Assembly: GCF_004297265.1 (NCBI RefSeq)
Contig: NZ_SCUT01000025.1
Span: 62,001 to 126,000, forward strand
Length of the DNA stretch: 64,000 nt
Reading direction: 5' to 3'
Source of the DNA: Reyranella sp.
Lineage (GTDB): Bacteria; Pseudomonadota; Alphaproteobacteria; Reyranellales; Reyranellaceae
How positions within the stretch are numbered: position 1 is the first letter of the stretch; every line of letters begins with the position of its first letter. Shown piece by piece: positions 34,996-44,561 of this stretch. A model generated the notes under the pieces. The model was not told where the DNA came from. It saw nothing but the letters and a program-made list of their open reading frames with translations, and searched no databases. Position numbers and translations under genes: made by a program.

Positions 34996-36279
34996 ATGGT
35001 CTATCATGGTCTCATGAACGGTTCCCGGCGCCGCAGGGCGATCCTGATCGTGTGCGACGGCCTCGGCGCCGAATGGATCGGCGAGGCGCGTACGCCGACC
35101 CTGGCGCGGCTGGTCGCCGGCCATCGCCGCGCCGGCGACCATCGCGCGGTCTTCCCCTCGGTCACGCGCGTCTCGGCCGCCTCGATCGCGACCGGCTGCT
35201 TTCCCGGCCGTCACGGGCTCGAGGGCAACCAGATGGCGCTGGTCGAGGACGGCCGCATCACCGTGCACAATGTCGGCGCGCCGTCCTTCCGGCAGACGAT
35301 GCGCCGCGTGACGGGGCGAACCCTGCGCGTTCCCACGATGGCGGAGCGGCTGGCGAAGTCGGGCGGCCAGATCGCCTATTCGAACGTCTCGCCCGGCGCG
35401 GCCTATTTCCTCGATCCCGATCATTTCGGCACGGTGCTGCATCGCGCGGGTTCGTTCGGCCCCGGCGGCACATCGCTCATCGGCGACGCCCATCTCGACG
35501 TGAGCCACGATCTCGACGGCGACATCGAGATGACCCGGCGCTTCTGCGAGGAGGTCGTGCCGTCGGTCGATTTCAGGCTGGCCATCCTCTGGCTGGCGAA
35601 CCCCGATCTCACCCTGCACCACGACCCGCTGGGCTCGCCCGCGCATATCCACGCGCTGGAGGTCACCGACCGGCTGGTGGCGCAGGTCGTCGAGACCGTG
35701 GAGGCGTATGAGGACCGGTTCGACACATTGGTCGTGGTCGGGTCGGACCACGGCCATGAAACCATCGGCCGCTCCGTCCATATCGGCAACTGGTTGGCTG
35801 AAAACGGCCTGGAGGCCGAGCTGAAGGAAGGCCGCATCGGCGTCGCGTCGCAAGGCACCGCGGCGCTGATCTACGCCATGGGCGAGGCAAGGGCTGCTGT
35901 CGAATATCTGCTGCCGACAATGCTCACGGAGCCCTGGGCGGGGTCGATCCTGACGGGCGAGGCGCTGGCCGCGACCGGCCTGACCAGCGACGCGCTGGTG
36001 GCTGCCGTCGACACGGCACGTCACGACGAACGCAACGAACATGGTGTCCCCGGCACGCGTTGGCTGGTCGAGGACGGGGAGGGCACGCCGGAGATCGGCT
36101 GCGGTCACCATGGTGGCCTGGGGCCGCGCGAAACCCGGCCCTTCCTGACCTTCATCCATCCCGAGGTCGGCCAGGGAGAGGCCCGTCGCAAGACGAGCCT
36201 CGTCGATATCGCCCCCACCATCCTGGGCTTTCTGGGAGAGCCTGTGGACGACATGGACGGCGTGCCGCTGACGGGGTGA
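34996..36279 (+). CDS. Alkaline phosphatase-superfamily phosphodiesterase/pyrophosphatase
   Basis: 427 residues. Metal and nucleophile motifs are ILIVCDGLGAEW, PSVTRVSAASIATG (Thr nucleophile), GSDHGHETIG and GCGHHGGLG, as in nucleotide pyrophosphatase/phosphodiesterase-type and phosphonoacetate-hydrolase-type enzymes. There is no signal peptide, so it should act in the cytoplasm. An internal ATG at 35014 is an alternative start. It lies 19 bases after the Bug gene, possibly one operon, suggesting a phosphorylated or phosphonate substrate. Confidence 0.85.
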   Translation: MVYHGLMNGSRRRRAILIVCDGLGAEWIGEARTPTLARLVAGHRRAGDHRAVFPSVTRVSAASIATGCFPGRHGLEGNQMALVEDGRITVHNVGAPSFRQTMRRVTGRTLRVPTMAERLAKSGGQIAYSNVSPGAAYFLDPDHFGTVLHRAGSFGPGGTSLIGDAHLDVSHDLDGDIEMTRRFCEEVVPSVDFRLAILWLANPDLTLHHDPLGSPAHIHALEVTDRLVAQVVETVEAYEDRFDTLVVVGSDHGHETIGRSVHIGNWLAENGLEAELKEGRIGVASQGTAALIYAMGEARAAVEYLLPTMLTEPWAGSILTGEALAATGLTSDALVAAVDTARHDERNEHGVPGTRWLVEDGEGTPEIGCGHHGGLGPRETRPFLTFIHPEVGQGEARRKTSLVDIAPTILGFLGEPVDDMDGVPLTG

Positions 36280-36297
36280 GCAGCGGCGCTGCATTTC

Positions 36298-36327
36298 TTG
36301 ACAGAACGTCGCCCCGCCGCTTAATAG
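36298..36327 (+). promoter_or_regulatory. Sigma-70 promoter of the tRNA gene
   Basis: A perfect TTGACA (36298-36303) is followed after 17-18 bases by TTAATA/TAATAG, ending 12 bases before the tRNA. This is close to consensus. Confidence 0.7.
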
Positions 36328-36338
36328 CGCCCACCCAT

Positions 36339-36415
36339 GGCTGGGTAGCTCAGCTGGTTAGAGCACGGCACTCATAATGCCGGGGTCGGCGGTTCAAGTC
36401 CGCCCCCAGCTACCA
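36339..36415 (+). tRNA. tRNA-Met (anticodon CAT)
   Basis: A full cloverleaf of 77 bases with an encoded CCA. The acceptor stem is GGCTGGG with CCCAGCT (a G-U pair at 1-72). The D-arm is AGCTCAGCTGGTTAGAGCA, the anticodon loop CTCATAA with CAT at 36373-36375, and the T-loop GTTCAAGTC sits in the GGCGG/CCGCC stem. Elongator Met is most likely; tRNA-Ile2 with a lysidine-modified CAT cannot be fully excluded by eye. The initiator type is unlikely because the 1-72 pair is formed (wobble) and the stem lacks its three G-C pairs. Confidence 0.9.
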
Positions 36416-36420
36416 ATCCC

Positions 36421-36461
36421 CTCATCAACCGATTGAAAACATTACACAATCGGTTGGTGGG
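36421..36461 (+). terminator. Long stem-loop after the tRNA
   Basis: CAACCGATTG (36426-36435) pairs perfectly with CAATCGGTTG (36447-36456) over an 11-base loop. In RNA, five further pairs including two G-U extend it to 36421/36461. No T-tract follows. It probably marks the tRNA transcript end. From here to 36574 I see no gene. Confidence 0.5.
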
Positions 36462-36574
36462 AGGGGAGGTCCCCGATCGGTGGGAACTTTTCAGCGTTTG
36501 ACGCCAAGCATGCGCGTTGCGTGGCGGTTTCGCAGCCTTTGCGAAATGGCGAGTCGCACCCAAACTCCAGAGTT

Positions 36575-37294
36575 TCAAGTGTCGGCCAGAAGCCGGAAGC
36601 GTCGACCCTTCCTGCGTCCCTTCAGTTTGAAGTGATGTTCACCAGAGACGTACTCCCCAGCGGCAATCGCCGCGGCCACATCAGGGTGAGTCCTCAGGTA
36701 GAAGGCCTCGTCGAAACGCGCCCCCTTAGCCGGCAACCGTCGCTGAACGGTTTCCAGGAATTTCATTACTTTCTGAGCAACCGTGTCCCACTGGGATGGT
36801 GACAAATCAAAATCGTGGTCGGTGTCGACAAATCCTACGGTTACAGCTGGCGAAAGAGCGTAGTTTTCGGTGATCTCAATTGCTCCGTAAGTGTCCCGCG
36901 TCCCCTGGAAGATCAGCGTAGGGACCGTGATTTCGGCCAGGTGACTGAAGCGAATCGGCTCCAACACACTATTTGGATGTCGGAACGGGTAAGCAAAACA
37001 GATGACCGCTTTAACCGGCCGACGCATGGCAAACAGAGTCGCCACGCGACCGCCGGATGATCTCCCAATCAACACTTCCTGTCCTGCATCCTCATTCGCT
37101 GGAGCCATTTTCTCCAAGAGCGCCACTCGCTCCGATACATCGAGGCGCGAAGGCGATTCCTCGCTCCGAACTTTTATCTCCTCTCTGCCAATCCACTTGG
37201 AGAACACCGGCGCAAGCCGCCGCCGAGCGGCATCCTCGACAGCTGATCTTTTGAGAAATGAATCACCTGAAAGAAAATAGGCAGGACCAAACAT
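36575..37294 (-). CDS. Alpha/beta hydrolase-like protein with a C-terminal YL-x3-PDV module
   Basis: 239 residues from an ATG at 37294 with AGGGGGAG upstream; the frame stays open to 37504, giving a possible longer form. The nucleophile elbow is IGRSSGGRVAT, an acid follows in PTLIFQGTRDTYG and the His is in VDTDHDF, as in KANL3/Tex30-type small hydrolases. The last 45 residues (FDEAFYLRTHPDVAAAIAAG then HHFKLKGRRKGRRF) resemble the FD-x-x-YL-x-x-x-PDV-x-x-x-G-x-x-x-H-x-x-x-x-G-x-x-x-GR unit that occurs as a repeat in alphaproteobacterial surface and glycosyltransferase proteins. Base composition is lower in GC than neighbours. Confidence 0.7.
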   Translation of the reverse strand: MFGPAYFLSGDSFLKRSAVEDAARRRLAPVFSKWIGREEIKVRSEESPSRLDVSERVALLEKMAPANEDAGQEVLIGRSSGGRVATLFAMRRPVKAVICFAYPFRHPNSVLEPIRFSHLAEITVPTLIFQGTRDTYGAIEITENYALSPAVTVGFVDTDHDFDLSPSQWDTVAQKVMKFLETVQRRLPAKGARFDEAFYLRTHPDVAAAIAAGEYVSGEHHFKLKGRRKGRRFRLLADT

Positions 37295-37588
37295 CAAACG
37301 GACACTCCCCCTGAACTCATAGACTGGCGCGAACGACGGCGGCGTGAACCACCTTTGCCTTTGCCGGCACAGGAGTCTCAATATTGGAACCGCCATAGCG
37401 GTGGGAGCCACTTGCGGCAAAATCCTTGCGCCGCTATGCCCGGGCTCCCCGGTGGGAGCGGCCAGGTTCTTGATGTCCTCTTTTGCTACAAAGGCCGCCA
37501 CCAACTACCAGTTCTGGCCCTGGTTCTGCGCCTCTGAGGTGCGGCCGGGGGCCTTTCATTTGCGCATCACCTGCGCCAATTTGTGACC
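37295..37588. other. Intergenic stretch of about 290 bases, no clear gene
   Basis: The minus-strand frame of the hydrolase-like gene continues open to 37504, but its codons show no conserved pattern. No convincing promoter, RNA gene or repeat was seen here. Confidence 0.4.
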
Positions 37589-38611
37589 ATGGCCAACGGA
37601 CACACCCAGCAGACTGACGTCATCATCATAGGGGCGGGGCCGGTCGGCCTTTTTGCCGTGTTCGAGTGCGGCATGGTCCGCCTCAACTGCCATGTCGTCG
37701 ACGTGCTCGACGATGCCGGCGGTCAGTGCACGGCGCTGTATCCGGAGAAGCCGATCTACGACATTCCCGGCTTTCCCCGCATCGAGGCGGCCGAGCTGAT
37801 CGTCCGGCTGAAGGCCCAGGCGGCGGCCTTCCGGCCGGTCTATCACCTGGGCGAGCAGGTCCAGGCGCTGGAGTCGCTGACCGGCGGCTTCTGGCGGCTG
37901 ACGACGTCCAAGGGCTCCGTGTTGCAGGCCAAGGCGGTGATCATCGCCGCGGGCGTCGGAGCTTTCGGCCCCAATCGTCCGCCGCTGCCGGGCATCGAGG
38001 CTTACGAGGGCAGGAGCGTCTTCTACTACGTCACACAGCGCGAGACCTTCCGCGGCAAGCGGGTGGTGATCGCGGGCGGCGGCGACACGGCGGTCGACTG
38101 GGCGCTCTCGCTGGCGGACATCGCCGGCCGCGTCTCGGTGATCCACCGCCGCGACCGGTTCCGCGCAGCGCCCGACAGCGAGGCGCGACTGAAGGCGCTT
38201 GCGAAGGAGGGCAGGATCGACCTCGTCGTGCCGTACCAGCTCCATGGTCTGGAAGGCGATGACGGCCAGCTCACAGCGGTCACGGTCGCCACCCTCGAAG
38301 GGGCAACGAAGCGCATCGAAGCCGACGCGCTGCTGCCGTTCTTCGGCCTCTCGATGTCGCTGGGTCCGATCGCCGACTGGGGGCTGGCGCTCGAGCGCAA
38401 CCAGATCGAGGTCGATCCCGCGACGGCCGCCACGAACAAGGCCGGCATCTTCGGCGTGGGCGACGTCGTCACCTATCCGGGCAAGCTGAAGCTGATCCTG
38501 ACGGGCTTCGCGGAGGCGGCGATCGCCGCTCGCTCGGCCTATGCGCTGATCCATCCCGAGGCGCCGCTGCACTTCGAATATTCGACGACCTCGGGCGTGC
38601 CCGACGCCTGA
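37589..38611 (+). CDS. Ferredoxin/flavodoxin-NADP+ reductase, thioredoxin reductase-like type
   Basis: 340 residues. FAD binding is at VIIIGAGPVGLFA, and the family stretch GGQCTALYPEKPIYDIPGFP follows. The NADPH domain has VIAGGGDTAVDWAL, and the C-terminal FAD contact is FGVGDVVTYPG. No CxxC redox pair is present, so it is not a thioredoxin reductase but the ONFR/TRLF-type FNR. It passes electrons between NADPH and ferredoxin or flavodoxin. A GTG at 37583 is an alternative start; neither has a good Shine-Dalgarno. Confidence 0.9.
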   Translation: MANGHTQQTDVIIIGAGPVGLFAVFECGMVRLNCHVVDVLDDAGGQCTALYPEKPIYDIPGFPRIEAAELIVRLKAQAAAFRPVYHLGEQVQALESLTGGFWRLTTSKGSVLQAKAVIIAAGVGAFGPNRPPLPGIEAYEGRSVFYYVTQRETFRGKRVVIAGGGDTAVDWALSLADIAGRVSVIHRRDRFRAAPDSEARLKALAKEGRIDLVVPYQLHGLEGDDGQLTAVTVATLEGATKRIEADALLPFFGLSMSLGPIADWGLALERNQIEVDPATAATNKAGIFGVGDVVTYPGKLKLILTGFAEAAIAARSAYALIHPEAPLHFEYSTTSGVPDA

Positions 38612-38696
38612 TTGGTCTGTCTTGGACGTAGTTTGCTCCGATGAAGAGCTCGGCTACCGCCGAGCCAGGACGCGGTTTGCGCCCGGAGAGAAGCTC

Positions 38697-39365
38697 ATGC
38701 TGGACGAGGCGTATCGACTGGCCCACCTGCCGTTGATGGCGCCGGATCATCCCGACGTCATCCAGTCGCGAGCCGGTACGATCTATCGCAGCGGACGGCA
38801 CGAGCGCATCTTCTCGCTCGTGCTGCCTGTGCCACCCGATGCGCTGGAGGAGTCCGCCGCGTATCAGGAATTGGAGCGCGAACTCAGGCACTTGCCCTTC
38901 GGGCACAAGATCGCCTGGGACCTTCTCGCGAAGCGCCGGGAGAGGCTCCATGCAACGATCTGCGGATCTCTCTCGAAGGATGTGCCGTATCGCGTTTCCG
39001 ACGACGAGAGGGCGGCTCTCAGTGAGCTGGGCCGAATGCGCGTCGAGGTGCGGGGCCTGTTCTCCGGCAACATCAATGTCGGTCGCCTATACCTGCGCAT
39101 CTATCCGGAGTGTCGGAACGGCATGAACCTGCTGCGCCGGATCCAGCGGACTCTCGGCAGGCCGGAAACGGACCTGTACCTCGTCGGCCTGTTCAACTTC
39201 GTGGATCACCTGGACCCTGTGGAAGCAGGGGCGCTGCGCGACCTTATCGAGCGGTGGTGGGACCGTCCCATCCTCACGCTCGACGTGGCCGCGCTCTGGC
39301 TCCTCGGCGCCACGGACGACCTCGTCCTGGACGCAGGGGTCGAGGACGTGATTTCGCTGGAATGA
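38697..39365 (+). CDS. Uncharacterised protein, possibly a degenerate 2H-phosphoesterase-like fold
   Basis: 222 residues from an ATG with CGGAGAG upstream; the frame is open back to a TTG at 38622. I do not recognise the family. RLHATICGSL contains one H-x-T as in 2H phosphoesterases, but the second copy expected near NVGRLYLRIYP lacks its His. There are no membrane segments; it is rich in Leu, Arg and Asp. It stands between the reductase and a convergent ABC ATPase gene. Confidence 0.65.
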   Translation: MLDEAYRLAHLPLMAPDHPDVIQSRAGTIYRSGRHERIFSLVLPVPPDALEESAAYQELERELRHLPFGHKIAWDLLAKRRERLHATICGSLSKDVPYRVSDDERAALSELGRMRVEVRGLFSGNINVGRLYLRIYPECRNGMNLLRRIQRTLGRPETDLYLVGLFNFVDHLDPVEAGALRDLIERWWDRPILTLDVAALWLLGATDDLVLDAGVEDVISLE

Positions 39366-39372
39366 GCCGCTT

Positions 39373-40449
39373 TCAGGCCGCCGCGGAAAGCTTGCGCAGA
39401 GCGGCCAGGCGGCGGGCGTAGGGCGGATCGTTTTCCGGCACGAGGGCCGGCGGCACGATGCTTTCGGCGAAGTGGCAGGCCACGACCTGGCCCTCGACGC
39501 CGCTGCCATCCGGCAGCGGGCGCAACGCAGGCTCCTCCTGGCGGCAGCGGTCCTGGGCGTAGGCGCAGCGCGTGTGGAAGCGGCAGCCCTTGGGCGGGTT
39601 GAGCGGGCTCGGCACGTCGCCGGCCAGCCGGATGCGGGCGCGCTGGGCGGTGGGATCGGGCACCGGCACGGCGGACAGCAGCGCCTGCGTGTAGGGGTGC
39701 CGCGGCCTTGCGAACAGGCTGCGCTTGGGCGCCAGCTCGACGATCTTGCCGAGATACATGACGGCGACGCGGTCGGAGATGTGCCGTACCACGGCGAGGT
39801 CGTGGGCGATGAAGATGTAGGAGAGGCCGAACTTGCGCTTCAGGTCCTGCATCAGGTTGATAACCTGCGCCTGGATCGACACATCGAGCGCAGACACCGG
39901 CTCGTCGCAGACGATCAGCTTCGGTTGCGAGGCCAGCGCCCGGGCGATGCCGATGCGCTGGCGCTGGCCGCCGGAGAATTCGTGCGGATAGCGCAGCGCG
40001 TGCCAGGCGGAGAGTCCGACCTCGCCGAGCAGCTCGTCGATGCGCTTGCGCAGCGCCGCGCCCGACGCGAGGCCGTGCAGGCGCAGCGGCTCGGCCAGCG
40101 TCTCGCCCACGGTGAGACGCGGATTCAGTGACGCGTACGGATCCTGGAAGATGATCTGCATGTCGCGGCGCAGGTCGCGCAGCGCGCTGCGCGTGAGGCC
40201 GCGCACGTCGCGGCCGGCGAAGCGGATGGTGCCCTCGGTGGCCTCGATCAGGCGCAGTACGAGTCGGCCTGTCGTCGACTTGCCGCAGCCCGATTCACCC
40301 ACCAGCGCCAGCGTCTCGCCCGGCGCCACGTCGAAGCTGAGGCCGTCGACCGCGCGTACGGTGCCGACCGCGCTCTGGAAGACGATGCCGCGCTTCACCG
40401 GGAAGTGCTTGGCGAGGCCGGTGACGGAGAGGAGGGGTTCGGTCGTCAT
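39373..40449 (-). CDS. dppF: Dipeptide/oligopeptide-type ABC transporter ATP-binding protein (DppF)
   Basis: 358 residues. Walker [10 protein letters not shown], signature [15 protein letters not shown], Walker [15 protein letters not shown]. The C-terminal oligo_HPY domain contains [15 protein letters not shown] with its conserved cysteines, which can bind an Fe-S cluster in relatives. The ATG at 40449 overlaps the dppD stop (ATGA). It pairs with DppD as the ATPase of the peptide-type importer. Confidence 0.93.
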   Translation of the reverse strand: MTTEPLLSVTGLAKHFPVKRGIVFQSAVGTVRAVDGLSFDVAPGETLALVGESGCGKSTTGRLVLRLIEATEGTIRFAGRDVRGLTRSALRDLRRDMQIIFQDPYASLNPRLTVGETLAEPLRLHGLASGAALRKRIDELLGEVGLSAWHALRYPHEFSGGQRQRIGIARALASQPKLIVCDEPVSALDVSIQAQVINLMQDLKRKFGLSYIFIAHDLAVVRHISDRVAVMYLGKIVELAPKRSLFARPRHPYTQALLSAVPVPDPTAQRARIRLAGDVPSPLNPPKGCRFHTRCAYAQDRCRQEEPALRPLPDGSGVEGQVVACHFAESIVPPALVPENDPPYARRLAALRKLSAAA

Positions 40450-41453
40450 TCGGCTGCCTCGGCGAGAACCAGGTCGAGCGGGGCCTTCCAGCAGGCGGCG
40501 CGATGGCCCGGCGCGATCTCGCGCAGGGCGGGCTGCTCGGCGCGGCATTTCCCGTCGGCGAGCGCGCAGCGCGGGCTGAAGCGGCAGCCGGGCGGCAGCG
40601 CGTAGGGGTTGGGCACCACGCCCTCGATGGCGGTCAGGCGCTCGTCGCCGTCGCTGCCCAGCCGCGGGATCGAGCCCAGGAGGCCGAGCGTATAGGGATG
40701 CTGCGGGTCGGCGAACAGCAGGCCGACCGGCGCTTCCTCGACGATGCGGCCGGCATACATGACGATCACGCGGTGCGCGAGTTCGGCCACCACGCCGAGA
40801 TCGTGGGTGATCAGCATGATGGCGGCACCGGTGCGCTCACGCAGGTCGCGCAACAGGTCGAGGATCTGCGCCTGGATGGTGACGTCGAGCGCCGTGGTCG
40901 GCTCGTCAGCGATCAGCAGCTTCGGGTCGCAGGCGAGCGCCATGGCGATCATGACGCGTTGGCGCATGCCGCCAGAGAGCTGGTGCGGATATTCGTCGAG
41001 CCGGGTCTCGGGCGAGGGAATCTTCACCAGCTGCAGCATCTCGAGCGCGCGGGCGCGGGCGTCGGCAGCACTCAGCGAGCGGTGGAGCTGGACGGCCTCG
41101 ATGATCTGATCGCCCACGGTCTGAACCGGGTTGAGGCTGGTCATCGGCTCCTGGAAGATCATCGCGATGTCGTCGCCACGGACGGCGCGCATGTCGCCTT
41201 CCGGCAGATCGAGGAGGTTGCGACCTTCCAATTTGATCTCGCCTGCCGTGATGCGGCCGGGCGGGTTGGGCACCAGCCGCATGATCGAGAGCGACGTCAC
41301 CGACTTGCCGCAGCCGGATTCGCCCACGATGCCCAGCGTCTCGCCCGGTGCAAGCGAGAAGCTGATGCCGTCGACGGCCGGGAACGAGCTGCCGCCGGAG
41401 CGGAACTCCGTGCGCAGGCCTTTCACTTCGAGGAGGGGCGTCGTATCGCTCAA
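40446..41453 (-). CDS. dppD: Dipeptide/oligopeptide-type ABC transporter ATP-binding protein (DppD)
   Basis: 335 residues. Walker [10 protein letters not shown], signature [16 protein letters not shown], Walker [15 protein letters not shown], and the C-terminal [15 protein letters not shown] motif of oligo_HPY. It is coupled by overlap to dppF and lies 10 bases after the amidohydrolase gene, so transporter and enzyme are in one operon. Confidence 0.93.
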   Translation of the reverse strand: MSDTTPLLEVKGLRTEFRSGGSSFPAVDGISFSLAPGETLGIVGESGCGKSVTSLSIMRLVPNPPGRITAGEIKLEGRNLLDLPEGDMRAVRGDDIAMIFQEPMTSLNPVQTVGDQIIEAVQLHRSLSAADARARALEMLQLVKIPSPETRLDEYPHQLSGGMRQRVMIAMALACDPKLLIADEPTTALDVTIQAQILDLLRDLRERTGAAIMLITHDLGVVAELAHRVIVMYAGRIVEEAPVGLLFADPQHPYTLGLLGSIPRLGSDGDERLTAIEGVVPNPYALPPGCRFSPRCALADGKCRAEQPALREIAPGHRAACWKAPLDLVLAEAAE

Positions 41454-41463
41454 GCCGCGCGCC

Positions 41464-42927
41464 TCAAGTCACTGGCCGCGACTGCGGCAGGCGATCGCGC
41501 GTGCCGTAGACGGGAGGCGCGAGCTGGTCGGCGGTGCGGCCGGCCCAGTCGCGCTGGCTGACCGTTTCGAGCCGCTTGCGCTGGCCTTCGACGAGGCCGG
41601 CCGTGGCCGCCTCGACATCGACCGTCAGGACCTTGCCGTCCTTCACCACCTGGTTGCCGTCGACATAGACGTGACGGATGGCGCGGTCGCTCGCCGAGTA
41701 GATCAGGCTGCGCACCGGCTCGTGCGCCGGCTGCATGTAGGGATGGCTCATGTCGACCAGCGAGAAGTCGGCCTTGCAGCCCGGCGCCAGCCGCCCAAGG
41801 TCGGGCCGGCGCAGCATCTTCGCGCCGCCGATCGTGGCCGCCTCGAAGGCATGGCGCGTCGTGCCCATCTTGTAGTTCATGGTGAAGACGCGGGCGAGGT
41901 AACAGACCAGCCGGATCTCATCGAGCATGTTGTGCGGGAAGGTATCGGTGCCGATGCCGACCGTGATGCCCGCCTCCATGTAGCGGCCGATCGAATTCAT
42001 CACCATGCCGCGCCGCGCGAACACGGTCGGGCAGTGTGCCACCGAGGCGCCGGAGTCGCGCAGCCGCTCGAAGTCGTTGGCGTGCGGGTAGTGGATCTGC
42101 GGATGGTCGTTGAGGAAGATGCCGTGGCCGATGATGAGGTCGGGGCCGAGCACGCCGATCGAGTCGAGCCATTCGATGGGCGTCTTGCCGTGGCGATGAA
42201 CCATTTCGTGGAACTCGACGACGGCCTGGCAGGCGTGGGTCTGCATCGTCAGGCCGCGACGCCTGGCTTCCTGCAGGGCCTCCTTGAAGAAGCCTTCGCG
42301 GCAAGTATCAATCTGAGCTGGACCGACCATGCCGGAGAGACGGCCGCTCGGATGCTTTGCCGCTTCGTCGAGCGTCGCCATCGACGCTTCGAAAGCCTTC
42401 TCGCCGGCCTTCTCGTCCCAGGCATATTCGACCGTGTGGCCGTTCTTCGTGTACCAGACGCCCTGGCGCATCATCGGGCAGATGACGGCGCGGATGCCGG
42501 TCGAGGCCAGGTCGTCCGCCCAGCCGGGGCGTGCCATCGAAAGGTCGGTGATGGTCGTCACGCCGCTCTTCAGCAACTCCGAGACCGCGACCTTGGAGGA
42601 GGGACCGGCATCCTCGGGATTGAGGCCGAACACCGTCAGGTATTCGTAGAGCGAGCTCTGGCCGAGCTTGTCGCTGCCATACTCCTCGGTGAGGCCCTTG
42701 TTGGCGGGCTCGGAGAAGGGATGGCTGTGTACGTTGACGAGGCCGGGGATGGCCATCATCCCCTTCCCCTCGATGGTCGTATCGACCGGGCCCGTGTAGC
42801 CCGGTCCGACATGGGCGATCTCGTTGCCCTTGAACACGAGATCGGCATTTTCGAGGTAGACGTGCCGCCCTTCCGCCTCGTCCCACGCAACGACGTGGTC
42901 GAGGCCGGCGATCTTGGTCGTCTTCAT
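41464..42927 (-). CDS. ATZ/TRZ-type amidohydrolase (cytosine deaminase/chlorohydrolase-like)
   Basis: 487 residues. The metal motif is [11 protein letters not shown], later His ligands are in TMQTHACQ and [10 protein letters not shown], and the Asp is in [11 protein letters not shown]. Together these give the mononuclear site of the AtzA/TrzN/SsnA/guanine-deaminase group, which hydrolyse C-N or C-Cl bonds on nitrogen rings. The C-terminus has the usual [13 protein letters not shown] composite-domain strand. It lies between the binding-protein and ATPase genes of the Dpp-like importer, so its substrate is probably imported by that system. Exact substrate unknown. Confidence 0.85.
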   Translation of the reverse strand: MKTTKIAGLDHVVAWDEAEGRHVYLENADLVFKGNEIAHVGPGYTGPVDTTIEGKGMMAIPGLVNVHSHPFSEPANKGLTEEYGSDKLGQSSLYEYLTVFGLNPEDAGPSSKVAVSELLKSGVTTITDLSMARPGWADDLASTGIRAVICPMMRQGVWYTKNGHTVEYAWDEKAGEKAFEASMATLDEAAKHPSGRLSGMVGPAQIDTCREGFFKEALQEARRRGLTMQTHACQAVVEFHEMVHRHGKTPIEWLDSIGVLGPDLIIGHGIFLNDHPQIHYPHANDFERLRDSGASVAHCPTVFARRGMVMNSIGRYMEAGITVGIGTDTFPHNMLDEIRLVCYLARVFTMNYKMGTTRHAFEAATIGGAKMLRRPDLGRLAPGCKADFSLVDMSHPYMQPAHEPVRSLIYSASDRAIRHVYVDGNQVVKDGKVLTVDVEAATAGLVEGQRKRLETVSQRDWAGRTADQLAPPVYGTRDRLPQSRPVT

Positions 42928-42961
42928 AAGCGCTTCGCTCCGGTTGCTTGCTGACTGCTTG

Positions 42962-44536
42962 CTATTTGTAGGCGATGCCCAGGCCCTTGTAGAAGCCGCA
43001 CCCGTAGTTGCCGTGCGCCTTGATGGGCTTCAGCTTGGAGCCGGCCACGACGAACAGCGGCTCGTGGAACAGCGGGATCCAGACGAAGGCATCGTGCACC
43101 TTCTGCTGCACCGCCTGGTAGGCGGCCGTGCGCGTCGCCTCGTCGGTTGCGGTCGAGCCCTTGTCGAGCAGCTCGTCCGTTTCCTTGTCCTTCCAGTTCA
43201 TGCGGTTCGGGGTCGGCGCGTTGGTCGACCGGAAGTAGAGGTTCATCGCGTCGCCGGCGCTGACATAGGGGAAGCTCATGCCGAAGGCGTCGAACTCCTG
43301 CGTGGCGAGCTTGCCCCAGGCGACCGTCGCGTCGAACAGCTGGATCTGCAGGTCGATGCCGACCTTGCGCAGGTCGCCCTGCACGGCCTCGGCGATCTCC
43401 TTGAAGGCACCCGAGATGCCGTAGATCAGCGGCGCCAGCTTCTTGCCGTCCTTGTAGCGGAAGCCGTCCGGGCCCTTCTTCCAGCCGGCCTCGTCGAGCA
43501 GCTTCTCGGCTTCCTTGAGGTTCTCGCCATAGGCTGCCTTGTTGAGCTTGCCGTTGAAGTCGAGGACGTTGGGCATCAGCATCGTCGACGCCGGATCGGC
43601 GAAGCCGAAGGTCACGGCCTCGGTGATCGCCTTCTGGTCGACCGCGAGGTTCATCGCCTGGCGCACCCGCACGTCGTTGACCAGTTCCTTGTCGACCTTG
43701 AAGCCGATGAAGTAGGTCCAGAAGAAGTTCTCGGCCTTGGTCACCGACAGGTTCTTGTTGGCCTGCAGCTCCTTGATCGACCAGTAGGGCACGTACTGGC
43801 TGGCATCGGCCTGGCCGGCCTGCAGCGCGGTGACACGGGTATTCTCCTCAGGCACCACCTTCCAGATCACCTTGTCGACCTGCGCCTCGGTGTAGTCGTA
43901 GATCGGCGGGCCCCACTTGTAGCCCTTGTGCTTGGTCAGCACCGTCGAATCGCGCGGCGTCCAGCTCTCGAAGCAGTAGGGGCCGGTGCCGTCGAAGCCC
44001 TTCACGCCGAAATCGGCGCCGAGCTGCTTGGTCTGCTCGGTGTTCAGGATCGTGTGGAAGTACTGCGTCATCTGGTAGAGCAGCTCGGAGAACGGCTTCT
44101 TGAGCTTGTACTCCACCGTGACGTCGTCGGGCGCCGTGATCTTGTCGACGTCGCCCATGCGCCACTTCACGAGGCCCTTGGTCTCGGGATCGAGCCAGCG
44201 CTCGTAGGTGGCGACCACGTCCTTCGCCGTCATCTTCTTGCCGCTGCAGAAGGTGACATCGTCGCGCAGCTTGAACGTGTAGGTGAGGCCGTCGGGCGAG
44301 ACCGTCCAGCTTTTGGCGAGGCCCGGCTTCAACGTCTTCATGTCGAAGTCGAGGTTCACCATCGTGTCACCCATCATGTAGATGACCTCGGCGCCCGAGC
44401 GGGCCGTCGACTTGTGGGGATCGTAGCGATCGGTGTCGATCTCGCGCACGATCGTCACGCTCTTCTGCGCCATCGCCGGCGCAGCGACGCCTGCCACGGC
44501 CACCGCGGCCAGCGCCGCCACTGTCAGTTTTCTCAT
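42962..44536 (-). CDS. Dipeptide/oligopeptide-type ABC transporter substrate-binding protein (DppA-like)
   Basis: 524 residues from the ATG at 44536 with AGGAGG upstream (a GTG at 44542 lies too near that site). The signal peptide ends AVAVAGVAAPAMAQ. The SBP_bac_5 landmarks are LAKSWTVSPDGLTYTFKLRD and the long-range fold with FKVDKELVNDVRVRQAMNLA. It captures peptides or other N-compounds in the periplasm for the permeases encoded upstream. Confidence 0.92.
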   Translation of the reverse strand: MRKLTVAALAAVAVAGVAAPAMAQKSVTIVREIDTDRYDPHKSTARSGAEVIYMMGDTMVNLDFDMKTLKPGLAKSWTVSPDGLTYTFKLRDDVTFCSGKKMTAKDVVATYERWLDPETKGLVKWRMGDVDKITAPDDVTVEYKLKKPFSELLYQMTQYFHTILNTEQTKQLGADFGVKGFDGTGPYCFESWTPRDSTVLTKHKGYKWGPPIYDYTEAQVDKVIWKVVPEENTRVTALQAGQADASQYVPYWSIKELQANKNLSVTKAENFFWTYFIGFKVDKELVNDVRVRQAMNLAVDQKAITEAVTFGFADPASTMLMPNVLDFNGKLNKAAYGENLKEAEKLLDEAGWKKGPDGFRYKDGKKLAPLIYGISGAFKEIAEAVQGDLRKVGIDLQIQLFDATVAWGKLATQEFDAFGMSFPYVSAGDAMNLYFRSTNAPTPNRMNWKDKETDELLDKGSTATDEATRTAAYQAVQQKVHDAFVWIPLFHEPLFVVAGSKLKPIKAHGNYGCGFYKGLGIAYK

Positions 44537-44561
44537 GCCCACACCTCCTGTCGTATCAAGT

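Noticed and set aside
36339..39365. An integrated mobile element using the tRNA-Met 3' end as attachment site
   Set aside because: I found no second copy of the tRNA 3' end and no integrase gene downstream, so only base composition and position support it.
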